A DNA stretch of 64,000 bases from NCBI RefSeq assembly GCF_003858635.1, contig NZ_RQJO01000007.1, positions 1,613,941 through 1,677,940 of the forward strand, written 5' to 3'. The stretch comes from Larkinella rosea. Its GTDB lineage: Bacteria > Bacteroidota > Bacteroidia > Cytophagales > Spirosomataceae. The notes under the pieces were generated by a model. It saw only the letters and a program-made list of their open reading frames with translations, was not told the origin of the DNA and searched no databases. Positions 25,252-33,716 of this stretch are shown piece by piece (within the stretch, counting starts at the first letter, position 1; the number at the start of each line of letters is the position of its first letter). A program made the translations under genes and the position numbers.

Positions 25252-26880
25252 ATGAAAAAAAACATACTTCTCCTGCTCATTCTGATTGTGGCCGGTGGCT
25301 TTTCAGCGCAGGCTCAGAACCGCAAGTATCTGGTTTTGCTGAAAGATAAAGCAAACACGCCCTATTCCACCACCAAACCGGAGCAGTTCTTGTCGCAACG
25401 CGCCATTCAGCGCCGGGAAAGACAAGGCATTTCGGTTCAGGAAAAAGATCTGCCCGTCAATCCGGCGTATGTGTCGGCTCTCCGGCAGGCCGGGGCTAAA
25501 ATCTGGTTTAGCTCGCGCTGGGCCAATGCCGTACTGGTCGAAACAACGGAGGCCAATCTTGCAGTGCTTCGGGCTTTGCCATTTGTGCAAGGCATCGACG
25601 GAAACCGCTCCATCGGTAGTGCCCGCATTGGGGCGGTTCAGCAGCCCGTCAGCCATCAACGCAACAAACTGGAACAGGTCGATGATCCAAGCCTGTATGG
25701 GAATTCCAGCGAACAACTGGTCCAGATCGGGGTGGATAAAATGCACGCCAAAGGGTTTCACGGTGAGGGTATGCTGGTTGCCATTCTGGATGCCGGTTTT
25801 CAGAATGCCAACAAGGTTCCGTTTTTGAGTCCGCTTTTTCTGGAAAACCGGGTTGTCGGAACGTACGACTTTGTCAAAAAAGAAACCAGTGTTTACGAAG
25901 ACGACGCCCACGGCCTGAACGTGTTGTCGATCATGGCCGGGTATCAGGAAAAACTTTTAATTGGCCCGGCCTACAAATCCTCCTACCTGCTGCTGCGAAC
26001 GGAAGACGCGGCCACTGAAAACCCGGTTGAAGAAGTCAACTGGTTGTTCGGTGCCGAATACGCCGACAGCTCGGGAGTCGATATCATCAACTCTTCCCTG
26101 GGCTATACGACCTTTGATGATCCGTCGCAGGATCATACGTATACCCAAATGAATGGCCAAACCACCCTGATCAGCAAAGCGGCCCGCTGGGCGGCTGAAG
26201 CCGGCATCCTGGTGGTGGTTTCGGCTGGTAATGAAGGAAACGATCCCTGGCATTACATTGGCGCCCCCGCCGATGCTGCACCGGTTTTATCGATCGGCGC
26301 CGTGGATCGCAACGGCATCAGGGCGCCGTTTAGTTCTTTTGGTCCTACCGCCGACGGCCGCATCAAACCGGATCTGGTGGCGCAGGGAGCAGGGACGGTT
26401 TTAGGATCGCCCGGCGGTTCGATTTCTGCCGGTAACGGGACTTCCTTTTCAGCTCCGCTCGTTGCGGCTTTAGCTGCAGGCTTCTGGCAGTCCAATCCAA
26501 GATTGACGGTTCCGCAGGTGATCGAATGCCTGCGACAGTCGGGGAGCCAGTTTGCCAAACCGGATTTCGAGCTAGGCTACGGCATTCCGAATTTTGAACG
26601 GGCAGCGGCCATAGCGGCTGAATCGTATACCTTGCTGGTCTTTCCCAATCCGTTCACCAACGCCGATCGGCTGACGGTGCAATGGAACGAAATACCGCTG
26701 AACCAGACGATCAACGCGATGGTGACCAATTCGGCCGGTCAGGTGGTATGGCGGCAAAATTATTCGTCTGACCGCGTGGCCAACTTTTCATTGCAGTCGC
26801 TCAGTTTATCACCCGGTTTGTATTTTTTGACGCTGTCGAGTAACCAAACGAAGCGGACGGTTAAACTCATGAAGTATTAG
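25252..26880 (+). CDS. S8 (subtilisin-like) serine peptidase with type IX secretion C-terminal domain
   Basis: 542 residues. Signal peptide at 1-21 (FSAQAQ). A propeptide of about 130 residues follows. The catalytic triad is Asp180 (AILDAGF), His220 (DDAHGLNVLS) and Ser398 (GTSFSAPLVA), with oxyanion Asn327 in SAGNEGN. The last about 75 residues start at VFPNPF and end GLYFLTLSSN...KRTVKLMKY, a type A sorting signal for export through the type IX secretion system. The protease is therefore probably released or anchored on the cell surface, where it degrades proteins. It is a single gene with an exported hypothetical gene before it. Length fits similar Cytophagales proteases. Confidence 0.95.
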   Translation: MKKNILLLLILIVAGGFSAQAQNRKYLVLLKDKANTPYSTTKPEQFLSQRAIQRRERQGISVQEKDLPVNPAYVSALRQAGAKIWFSSRWANAVLVETTEANLAVLRALPFVQGIDGNRSIGSARIGAVQQPVSHQRNKLEQVDDPSLYGNSSEQLVQIGVDKMHAKGFHGEGMLVAILDAGFQNANKVPFLSPLFLENRVVGTYDFVKKETSVYEDDAHGLNVLSIMAGYQEKLLIGPAYKSSYLLLRTEDAATENPVEEVNWLFGAEYADSSGVDIINSSLGYTTFDDPSQDHTYTQMNGQTTLISKAARWAAEAGILVVVSAGNEGNDPWHYIGAPADAAPVLSIGAVDRNGIRAPFSSFGPTADGRIKPDLVAQGAGTVLGSPGGSISAGNGTSFSAPLVAALAAGFWQSNPRLTVPQVIECLRQSGSQFAKPDFELGYGIPNFERAAAIAAESYTLLVFPNPFTNADRLTVQWNEIPLNQTINAMVTNSAGQVVWRQNYSSDRVANFSLQSLSLSPGLYFLTLSSNQTKRTVKLMKY

Positions 26881-26955
26881 CTATCCACAGACATTGGTCC
26901 GGGCTTTTTACAGGTGACAATAGTCGATTAAACGCGGCTTAAAATTCGTGGGTAC

Positions 26956-27465
26956 ATGATTCAGGTTATTCAGGGTGATATTACCAAACTGGCCGTCGAC
27001 GCCATTGTCAATGCGGCCAACTCCAGCCTGTTGGGTGGCGGGGGTGTCGATGGCGCCATTCATCGAGCGGCAGGTCCTGAACTGGTGTTTGAATGCCGGA
27101 TGTTGCACGGCTGCCAAACCGGTGACGCGAAACTTACGCATGGATACAACTTACCCGCCCGTTACGTGATTCACGCGGTTGGACCCGTCTGGCGGGGCGG
27201 CCACAACCACGAATCGGAATTGCTGGCGAGCTGCTATCGCCGGGCACTGGAAATTGCGACGGAACGCGGTTTAACATCCATTGCGTTTCCGAATATCAGC
27301 ACCGGAATTTACGGTTTTCCCAAAGAAAAAGCCTGTCCGATTGCCGTTGAAACCGTTCAGAAATTTCTTGAAGAGCAGCAGACTTCCGTATCAGACATCC
27401 GGTTTGTGTGTTTCGACGAAGAAAATTACCGGCTTTACCGGGAAAAAGTGGCCGAGAGTCATTAA
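26956..27465 (+). CDS. Macro domain protein (O-acetyl-ADP-ribose deacetylase family)
   Basis: 169 residues, a single macro domain. [34 protein letters not shown] (residues 6-39) is the ADP-ribose-binding signature of the YmdB/MacroD type, and the second loop is [12 protein letters not shown]. These enzymes hydrolyse O-acetyl-ADP-ribose or remove ADP-ribose from proteins in the cytoplasm. The start ATG lies 76 bases after the protease stop. Its stop codon TAA shares TTAA with the convergent FAD oxidoreductase (stop 27462-27464 on the minus strand), a four-base overlap of gene ends. Confidence 0.93.
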   Translation: MIQVIQGDITKLAVDAIVNAANSSLLGGGGVDGAIHRAAGPELVFECRMLHGCQTGDAKLTHGYNLPARYVIHAVGPVWRGGHNHESELLASCYRRALEIATERGLTSIAFPNISTGIYGFPKEKACPIAVETVQKFLEEQQTSVSDIRFVCFDEENYRLYREKVAESH

Positions 27466-28664
27466 CGGCCAAACCGGTAGTAATGTAATTCGTCCGGTTT
27501 TTTCCCCCGCAATACATCCCGGATTAGCTGAGCCGCCGTTACGCTGAACGTGATGCCATTCCCACCAAAACCGAGGGCAAAATAACTGTGCGGAAAAGCC
27601 GGGTGTTCGCCAATGTAGGGCAGTCCGTCTTTGGTTTCACCAAACGTTCCGGCCCACGCCAGATCCGGAACAAAAGCCAGATCGGGGTAAAGTTCCCGAA
27701 CTTTTTCGGTCAGCATTTGCCGCTTTTGGTCGATCAGTTTATCCCGTAAAGCGGCATTTTTGAAGGGCTCATCTCCCCCGCCAACCAGCACCCGGTTATC
27801 GTCCGTAGTTCGTAAATAGAGGTACGGGTCCTGCGTATCCCACAACAAAACCGATCGTAATTCCGGAGGTAATTCTGCCAGCGGTTCACTGACCACGGCA
27901 AAGGTACTTTTCAGGTCAACTACTTTTCCCGGCAGCATTTCCTGCGACTCATAACCGGTGCAATAAATAACATTCCGGGCTTCAATCATCGCCAGATCTT
28001 GGGTCAACACCCGAACCCCGTTGGGGTCATACTCCGTCGACTGGATTTCAACGTGATCGAATACCCGCAATCCCTTCGCAACTGAGGCTTTTAACAACTC
28101 GTGCGCAAACCGATAGGCATCGATTTCCGCGGCTTCCGACGAGCAGATGGCTGCCACTGCCGCCAGCCCAAACCGGTTGCGTAAACTCTTCCGGTTCAGC
28201 CATTGAACGTTAAAACCGTGTTTTCGGCGGGACTCAAATTCCTTTCGCAAAAACGCTTCGTCGTCGGGAACAGCTGCGATGTATAAACTTTTCTTCAGCT
28301 TAAAACCCGATCGGCTCTTTAGTGCCTTCACTATGCGATTAATCTCGCCAATGGCGTTCAAACAGGATTCATACGCTTTAACGGCTCCCTCCTCCCCAAT
28401 CATTGGAATGAGTTCGTGCAAAGCCGTATCGATTTCGTATTGCAACATGGCCGTGCTGGCCGAGGTGCTGCCCGTCGCCACATCCCGCTTGTCGATGACA
28501 ACCGTATCAAAACCCGCCTGAACCAGCGAATGCGCCATTAATGCGCCGGTAATACCGCCCCCAATAATCAGCACGTCGCAGGACAATGATTGACGCAGGG
28601 ATGGATAAGAATGTAATAATCCGTTTTTTAACAACCAGAAGGGTTCCTGAGAATGAACGTCCAT
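27462..28664 (-). CDS. FAD-dependent oxidoreductase (DAO family)
   Basis: 400 residues from ATG 28664; the in-frame extension to 28853 is unrelated and crosses a terminator. The Rossmann motif [14 protein letters not shown] (about 31-44) binds FAD, and [16 protein letters not shown] follows as the second part of the DAO fold. GGDEPFKN and [10 protein letters not shown] are typical of glycine/D-amino acid oxidase-like proteins. No Rieske domain is attached. It probably oxidises an amine or amino acid. The substrate is not readable. It ends sharing TTAA with the macro gene and is read from its own promoter below the terminator at 28777-28808. Confidence 0.9.
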   Translation of the reverse strand: MDVHSQEPFWLLKNGLLHSYPSLRQSLSCDVLIIGGGITGALMAHSLVQAGFDTVVIDKRDVATGSTSASTAMLQYEIDTALHELIPMIGEEGAVKAYESCLNAIGEINRIVKALKSRSGFKLKKSLYIAAVPDDEAFLRKEFESRRKHGFNVQWLNRKSLRNRFGLAAVAAICSSEAAEIDAYRFAHELLKASVAKGLRVFDHVEIQSTEYDPNGVRVLTQDLAMIEARNVIYCTGYESQEMLPGKVVDLKSTFAVVSEPLAELPPELRSVLLWDTQDPYLYLRTTDDNRVLVGGGDEPFKNAALRDKLIDQKRQMLTEKVRELYPDLAFVPDLAWAGTFGETKDGLPYIGEHPAFPHSYFALGFGGNGITFSVTAAQLIRDVLRGKKPDELHYYRFGR

Positions 28665-28776
28665 ACAAAAGACAAGAGAGTTAAGATCAGCGAGGAAAGA
28701 CAAAATACCGCTCAATTGGCCTGTCTTTCCACTTTTGTTTCCATTAACTGTTTGTGATCGGCAAGAGTTTTGACAC

Positions 28777-28808
28777 AAAAAAACCACCTCATTGCTGAGG
28801 TGGTTTTT
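28777..28808 (-). terminator. Intrinsic terminator of the upstream secreted-protein gene
   Basis: Arms AAACCACCTCA (28781-28791) and TGAGGTGGTTT (28796-28806) pair perfectly across a TTGC loop. On the minus strand the stem is followed by a run of seven T (A tract at 28777-28783 on the plus strand). It lies 17 bases after the stop of 28825-29205. Confidence 0.85.
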
Positions 28809-28824
28809 AAATGGGCTATTCAGA

Positions 28825-29205
28825 TCAATTTCCGACACTTTCGTCGGCTTCAACCCGGGTAGCCACTTCCGGTTTAGTGGCCGGTTGCGGTTTTATCATC
28901 AAATTCTGCTGTTTGTAGTTTCGGTTTGCCATTGATGGCGTGGCCGGAATGGCAATGGCCGGATCACCAAGCCCACCCCGGCGCTGTTGCTCCCGGTAGG
29001 TAGCAATGTTTTGCGGCTGGCGTTTGCGCTTCCGGAATTCGATACCCGCTTCGGGTTCCCACTGACGGGCTGCCGTGGCTTTGTTGGGATGTTTATAATT
29101 AGCCGTTGAATAGGTGGGGTCGTTTTTTAATTTATTCTGAGCAGTTGCCGGGATAACCAAAGCTAGCGCCAGCAGACCCAGGCAGGTCTTCAAAATCGTC
29201 TTCAT
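28825..29205 (-). CDS. Exported hypothetical protein, basic
   Basis: 126 residues with signal peptide (1-22, IPATAQ). The mature protein is very basic and Gln/Asn/Pro-rich with short repeats of the type RKRKRQP and YREQQRRGG, and has no predicted fold I recognise. The N-terminus is typical Bacteroidota periplasmic. It probably stays in the periplasm or outer membrane, perhaps bound to an acidic partner. It has its own intrinsic terminator and an 8-base dyad (29231-29251) just upstream that could be an operator. Confidence 0.6.
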   Translation of the reverse strand: MKTILKTCLGLLALALVIPATAQNKLKNDPTYSTANYKHPNKATAARQWEPEAGIEFRKRKRQPQNIATYREQQRRGGLGDPAIAIPATPSMANRNYKQQNLMIKPQPATKPEVATRVEADESVGN

Positions 29206-29230
29206 AATTGCTGTGGTTTTGTTGTACTAA

Positions 29231-29251
29231 GAAAACAAGTACTTTGTTTTC
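29231..29251. promoter_or_regulatory. Palindromic dyad upstream of the secreted-protein gene
   Basis: GAAAACAA (29231-29238) and TTGTTTTC (29244-29251) are perfect 8-base arms with spacer GTACT, 26 bases upstream of the ATG at 29205 (minus strand). It may be an operator. No exact TAnnTTTG was found on this strand. Confidence 0.4.
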
Positions 29252-29287
29252 GCTGGCAATATAGAACGATTTTTAATACCTAAAATA

Positions 29288-29830
29288 CTAGTTATTAACT
29301 TTATTCTTACAATTCATTCGATTTATTGATTTTTCTGTAGTCAATTCGGCTATTTCGTCCGTTTCGACCCAACGAATGTCTTTTGATTCCGGTGTCCGGA
29401 TGAACGGCTGTTCTGGATCAGCTTCCAGTAAAAACCGGATGTCGTAATGCCAGTGTTCGGGCTCGGCACCCCGGGCGGGAATCCGATGGACGTCCACATC
29501 AAAAATCGCGGGGCTAACAATTTTCAGATTCGTCAAACCGGTCTCTTCCGTTGCTTCCCGCAAAGCAACTCCCAACACATCCGGATCTCCGTCCGCGTGA
29601 CCACCGGGCTGGAGCCAGCGGTCGAGTTTGGCATGATGGATCAACACAACCTTCCGGCGATCGGGGCTAACCACCCAGGATGAACCCGTCACGTGTCCGA
29701 TGGACAACTGACGATCAAAACAATCCGCATGGCTTTCAACAAATTGAATCGTTTGCTCCAGCATCCTCCGTTCGTCTTCGTCGGTGGGCCGGTATTTCCG
29801 TAGCAGATTTAGCAAGGGTTGTCGGTGCAT
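29288..29830 (-). CDS. NUDIX hydrolase
   Basis: 180 residues. The NUDIX box is GGHADGDPDVLGVALREATEETGL: the catalytic REATEETG end is intact, while the early Glu of the consensus GX5E is replaced by Pro, as seen in some members. The C-terminus runs DIRWVETDEIAEL, typical of the fold. It hydrolyses a nucleoside diphosphate linked to another moiety; the substrate is unknown. The start is ATG 29830. An in-frame ATG at 29899 would leave only 12 bases to the divergent gene and adds a poor N-terminus. Confidence 0.85.
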   Translation of the reverse strand: MHRQPLLNLLRKYRPTDEDERRMLEQTIQFVESHADCFDRQLSIGHVTGSSWVVSPDRRKVVLIHHAKLDRWLQPGGHADGDPDVLGVALREATEETGLTNLKIVSPAIFDVDVHRIPARGAEPEHWHYDIRFLLEADPEQPFIRTPESKDIRWVETDEIAELTTEKSINRMNCKNKVNN

Positions 29831-29911
29831 ATTCACAAATGAATGGTGGCTTTCGATAAAAAAACCACAATTTCGTTCTAATTTTACTACGACGTACAAT
29901 TAACTAACACG

Positions 29912-30832
29912 ATGAAAAAGATTTTCATTCTAGCCACACTTGCCCTGGTTGCTCAGGCAGGAATCGCCCAGATCAAATTGCCCCAGGCCAGTCCGGGCGC
30001 AACCCTTATCCAGACGGTCGGAACCACCGATTTTACCGTCACGTATTCACGTCCCAGTTTGAAAGGTCGGACGGCTTTGGGTAATCAGACACCGTTGGCA
30101 CCATTCGGCCAGCTCTGGCGGACCGGCGCCAATGCCGCAACCAGTTTCAAAACGACCACCGATGTCTGGGTTCAGGGGCAAAAGTTGCCCGCCGGCACGT
30201 ACTCGGTTTTTACCATCCCAAATCCGGGCGAATGGACTTTAATTTTCAACAAAAACGTGACGGCCAGTGCCGAAGAAGGCATTCCTAACGGGTATAAGAA
30301 AGAAGAAGATGCCCTGCGAGTCCAGATCAAATCCGAAAAAGTGACCCGCCCCTACGAAACATTTGGAATGGGTTTTGCCGATTTGACGGACAGCACGGCT
30401 AATTTCAACATCTACTGGGCCGACACCCGGGCTACGGCGGCTTTAAAAGTCGATGTGCTGGCCAATGCCCAGGCAAATGTAGAGAAAGCCGTCGCCGAAA
30501 AACCGGAAGATGCGGCCGTTCTGCAGGCTGCCGCCAATTGGAATCTCTCCAAAAACCGGAAATTAGATCAGGCGCTGGCCTGGGCTGATAAGTCGATCGG
30601 TTTGAAGGAAACGTATGCTAACCTTTGGACCAAAGCGCAGATTTTGTCGAAAATGGGAAAGGTAGCCGAAGCGTTGCCGCTGGCTCAAAAAGCTTTGGCC
30701 GTTGGGGAAGCTTCAAACGACCCGATTTTCCGGTTTTTCAAAGACGGCATTCAGAAGGGAGTTACTGATTTTCAGGCGCTGATTCCGCCGGTTACCACGA
30801 AGGCGATCAAAGGCAAAAAGAAGAAAGCGTAA
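29912..30832 (+). CDS. DUF2911 domain protein with TPR-like tail, exported
   Basis: 306 residues. Signal peptide 1-20 (AGIAQ). Residues 25-175 are the DUF2911 fold: PGATLIQTVGTTDFTVTYSRP and LWRTGANAATSFKTTTDVWVQG are its key strands. Residues 190-300 contain helical repeats (LDQALAWADKSIGL, KAQILSKMGKVAEALPLAQKAL) resembling tetratricopeptides. The role of DUF2911 is unknown; it is common in periplasmic proteins of Bacteroidota. The gene sits divergent from the NUDIX gene and its end is sealed by a strong bidirectional terminator. Its fusion with TPR-like helices suggests a scaffold for protein contacts. Confidence 0.85.
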   Translation: MKKIFILATLALVAQAGIAQIKLPQASPGATLIQTVGTTDFTVTYSRPSLKGRTALGNQTPLAPFGQLWRTGANAATSFKTTTDVWVQGQKLPAGTYSVFTIPNPGEWTLIFNKNVTASAEEGIPNGYKKEEDALRVQIKSEKVTRPYETFGMGFADLTDSTANFNIYWADTRATAALKVDVLANAQANVEKAVAEKPEDAAVLQAAANWNLSKNRKLDQALAWADKSIGLKETYANLWTKAQILSKMGKVAEALPLAQKALAVGEASNDPIFRFFKDGIQKGVTDFQALIPPVTTKAIKGKKKKA

Positions 30833-30844
30833 GGATCATTCCTC

Positions 30845-30900
30845 AAAACCGCCTTTCGTTGCTGGTGAACAAAACGTCCAGCAACGAAAGGCGGTTTTTT
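30845..30900. terminator. Bidirectional intrinsic terminator
   Basis: Arms 30845-30865 and 30878-30898 form a 21-base perfect stem (core CCGCCTTTCGTTGCTGG) with a 12-base loop, an A tract on the left and a T tract on the right. It ends the DUF2911 gene and the convergent symporter gene (stop at 30899). Confidence 0.9.
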
Positions 30901-32602
30901 ATTGAGCGGAAATTGAACGCTGGTTTGGCATGACTCGTTGCAATAGCCAGGCAATTCCGATGACGAGCACGCAGCCGATCAAATTTAACCACAGGAAAGC
31001 CGTCAATTCGACCTGCCAACACCAGACGACCAGCCCTTCGGCGATCACGGCGGCCCAGAACGTGGCTTTTCCGCCGATCGATTTGAAGTAAAATGCCACC
31101 AGAAATATGCCAAGGATTACCCCGTAAAACAACGAGCCCAAAATATTGACGGCCTCGATCATACTCCCCATTTTACTGGCAAATTGCGCCACCACGATGC
31201 AGAATACTCCCCAGATAATTGTGGAAACCTTCGAAGCCATCAGGTAGTGACTGTCGGAATAGTTTTTGCAAAAAAGCCGCTTGTAAATATCAACGATCGT
31301 AGTGGAAGCCAGCGAGTTATAGGCTGCTGCAATGGACCCCATCGAGGCACTGAAAATAACGGCGATCAGCAAGCCGATTAATCCGTGGGGAAGGAAATCC
31401 AGCACAAACCGCAGGAAAACATAATTTACATCACTGGTATCGCCCACCGGATTGTTCTTTTTGATCAATTCAACCACCTTGCTTTTGACGGCTTTTGCGG
31501 CTTCCGTGGTTTCGTTGATGGCCAATTTGGATTGCTCAATCGAGGGGGTGTTTTGTTCGGAAAGGGCCTTATTCAGGGTTAATACGGCCTGTTGACGCTG
31601 GGCCTCGATTGCTTTGTGTTCGTTTTCCAATGACCGGTACTGAGCCGCATACGGACTTTTCAGCAATTGATCGGTTTCAACTTTATTGAAAAAAACCGGA
31701 GATGGGTTAAATTGGTAAAACACAAAAACAAGCACGCCCACCAGCAGAATCAGGAACTGCATCGGCACTTTCAACATCCCGTTGGCGAGCAATCCCAGAC
31801 GGCTTTGGCCAATCGACTGACCGGTCAGGTACCGCCCGACCTGTGACTGATCTGTCCCAAAATAAGACAATTGTAGAAAGAATCCACCGATCAGGCCCGA
31901 CCAGAGATTGTACCGGCTATCGGGGTCAAATTTCAGGTCGATCGTGTTGAGTCTCCCTGCTTTTCCGGCCACATTCAGCGCATCGACAAAACCGACATCT
32001 GACGGGAGCAGGTGAACCGTCATCCAGCCCGCTATAAACATGGCGACCGTCACAATCAGCATTTGCTGCAAGTGCGTGTAGGAAATGGCTTTGGCTCCTC
32101 CGGTTACGGTATATGCCAACACAATTCCGCCCATAATGATATTGGTCCAGAAAATATTCCACCCCAAAATGGTCGACAGAATAATGGATGGTGCGTAGAT
32201 GGAAAGCCCGGTCGACAATCCGCGCTGCAGTAGGAACAACAAGGCGGTAAAGACACGGACGCGGGCATCAAACCGGGATTCCAGGTACTCGTAGGCCGTA
32301 AAAACCTTCAGTTTATGAAATATCGGCACGAACGTGATCGCCAGCACCACCATGGCCAGCGGTAGTCCAAAATAAAACTGCACAAACCGCATTCCATCTG
32401 TAAAAGCCTGGCCGGGGGTTGACAGAAACGTAATGGCACTAGCCTGGGTGGCCATCACCGACAGACAAACGTGGTACCACGGCAGCGATTGGTTCGCCAG
32501 CAGGTACTCGTCCATATTGCGGTTATTCCGGCTGCGGATAACCCCGTAAACGACAATAATCGTCAGCGTACCCGTTAGAATGAGCCAATCCAGAATGCTC
32601 AT
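30899..32602 (-). CDS. Sodium:solute symporter (SSS family)
   Basis: 567 residues, about 13 membrane helices. SSS signatures include SLPWYHVCLSVMATQASAITFLSTPG near TM1-TM2, the TM3 region VVLAITFVPIFHKL, and FGTDQSQVGRYLTG before a central TM. An unusual extra-membrane segment (about 325-395) is Gln/Lys/Glu-rich with heptad-like helices (AIEAQRQQAVLTLNKALSE and NETTEAAKAVKSKVVELIKK). It would form a coiled coil between transmembrane parts. Substrates of these proteins are sugars, amino acids or organic acids with Na+. A 41-residue membrane peptide gene overlaps the start by ATGA, so both are co-translated. Confidence 0.9.
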   Translation of the reverse strand: MSILDWLILTGTLTIIVVYGVIRSRNNRNMDEYLLANQSLPWYHVCLSVMATQASAITFLSTPGQAFTDGMRFVQFYFGLPLAMVVLAITFVPIFHKLKVFTAYEYLESRFDARVRVFTALLFLLQRGLSTGLSIYAPSIILSTILGWNIFWTNIIMGGIVLAYTVTGGAKAISYTHLQQMLIVTVAMFIAGWMTVHLLPSDVGFVDALNVAGKAGRLNTIDLKFDPDSRYNLWSGLIGGFFLQLSYFGTDQSQVGRYLTGQSIGQSRLGLLANGMLKVPMQFLILLVGVLVFVFYQFNPSPVFFNKVETDQLLKSPYAAQYRSLENEHKAIEAQRQQAVLTLNKALSEQNTPSIEQSKLAINETTEAAKAVKSKVVELIKKNNPVGDTSDVNYVFLRFVLDFLPHGLIGLLIAVIFSASMGSIAAAYNSLASTTIVDIYKRLFCKNYSDSHYLMASKVSTIIWGVFCIVVAQFASKMGSMIEAVNILGSLFYGVILGIFLVAFYFKSIGGKATFWAAVIAEGLVVWCWQVELTAFLWLNLIGCVLVIGIAWLLQRVMPNQRSISAQ

Positions 32603-32724
32603 GAAAAGGACGCCATAAACCAGTAAAACAAGATAATTTCGAGCAGCAAACTGCCAATGACCAGCACATAGAGCTGGCGCCATGATCGGACAAAAGAAGG
32701 TAAATCGGACGATTTTTGGGTCAT
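32599..32724 (-). CDS. 41-residue membrane peptide, translationally coupled to the symporter
   Basis: A small gene of 41 residues on the minus strand. It starts at ATG 32724, stops with TGA 32599-32601, and its stop overlaps the symporter ATG by ATGA. The N-terminal part is hydrophilic (TQKSSDLPSFVRSWRQ). One membrane helix follows, YVLVIGSLLLEIILFYWF. Other solute:sodium symporters pair with small membrane subunits (DUF4212, DUF485, DUF3311), so it may be a symporter accessory. I do not recognise the exact family. Perfect overlap and hydrophobic profile make it very likely real. Confidence 0.75.
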   Translation of the reverse strand: MTQKSSDLPSFVRSWRQLYVLVIGSLLLEIILFYWFMASFS

Positions 32725-32812
32725 GGATATACGGTGCTTGCGGCTGACACTAGTTTGGCAACGAAAATATACAATCTCTCGTATATGACATCATATTAAA
32801 ACGATCCAACCT

Positions 32813-32820
32813 TATTTTTG
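32813..32820 (+). promoter_or_regulatory. -7 element TATTTTTG upstream of the SDR gene
   Basis: Exact TAnnTTTG. It ends 3 bases before an in-frame ATG at 32823, so RNA would begin after that codon and translation must use the ATG at 32889. Confidence 0.5.
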
Positions 32821-32888
32821 AAATGTTCAATTTAAACGATAGTTTGCGAAAAGGCTTTCCTCTACAACCCGACAAGATAAGTTCAAAA

Positions 32889-33677
32889 ATGGAAAAACTA
32901 CCCGTCATCGATCGTGAGAAAACCGTATTTGGTTTAAACGGCAAAGTTGCACTGGTCACCGGTGCGAGCAAAGGAATTGGTGAAGACATTGCCCGCCTGT
33001 TCGCCCGCTTCGGTGCCAGAGTGGTCATCAGCAGCCGTCGGCAGAGCAGTCTTGATGAGGTCGTTGCCCAAATTCGGGAAGAAGGTGGTGAAGCCATTGG
33101 TATTGCCGCCCACATTGGTGACCACGATCAACTTCGCCATCTCATTGACAAGACGGTCGAATTATACGGTGGAATTGACATTCTGGTTAATAATGCCGCG
33201 ACGAACCCAGTTTTTGGACCGGCGATTGACTGCGACCTGACCGCATTTGATAAAATCATGCAGGTAAACATCAAAGCTCCGTTTGAACTCAGTAAAATGG
33301 TGTATCCTATTATGAAAGCCCGGGGCGGTGGCAGCATCATCATGATGAGCAGTATTGCCGGTGAAACGCCCGACCCCGGTTTGGGAATTTATAGTGTCAG
33401 CAAAGCCGGGCTGAATATGCTGACGAAGGTGCTGGCGAAAGAATGGGGAACCGACCACATCCGCGTCAACGCCATCTGTCCCGGTTTGATCAAAACCAAA
33501 TTCAGCCAGGCCCTCTGGAAAGACGAAAACATTCTGGCTCACTTTACCAAACACCTACCCATCGCCCGCATGGGTACGACGGATGAAATCAGCCCCCTCG
33601 CCCTATTTCTGGCCTCTGATGCATCGGCCTATTGTACCGGGAGCTTGTTTCATGCCGATGGCGGAACACTGATTTAA
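32889..33677 (+). CDS. SDR family oxidoreductase (DHRS4-like)
   Basis: 262 residues. Classical SDR: TGASKGIG (24-31), NNAA (101-104), Ser155 in MMSSIAG, and Tyr168-xxx-Lys172 in YSVSKAG. PGLIKTKF and SLFHADGGTLI complete the pattern. It probably reduces a carbonyl or 3-oxoacyl substrate in the cytoplasm. The start is ATG 32889: an ATG at 32823 is upstream of the probable transcription start. It stands alone, between a divergent small membrane gene and the convergent PorE-like gene. Specificity cannot be told. Confidence 0.9.
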   Translation: MEKLPVIDREKTVFGLNGKVALVTGASKGIGEDIARLFARFGARVVISSRRQSSLDEVVAQIREEGGEAIGIAAHIGDHDQLRHLIDKTVELYGGIDILVNNAATNPVFGPAIDCDLTAFDKIMQVNIKAPFELSKMVYPIMKARGGGSIIMMSSIAGETPDPGLGIYSVSKAGLNMLTKVLAKEWGTDHIRVNAICPGLIKTKFSQALWKDENILAHFTKHLPIARMGTTDEISPLALFLASDASAYCTGSLFHADGGTLI

Positions 33678-33716
33678 CCGGCGGGAATTCGAACGGGACG
33701 TGCGGTTTTAATCAAC

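Noticed and set aside
28665-28853. Upstream extension of the FAD oxidoreductase by 63 codons
   Set aside because: The extension crosses the intrinsic terminator at 28777-28808, and its sequence is unlike the family N-terminus.
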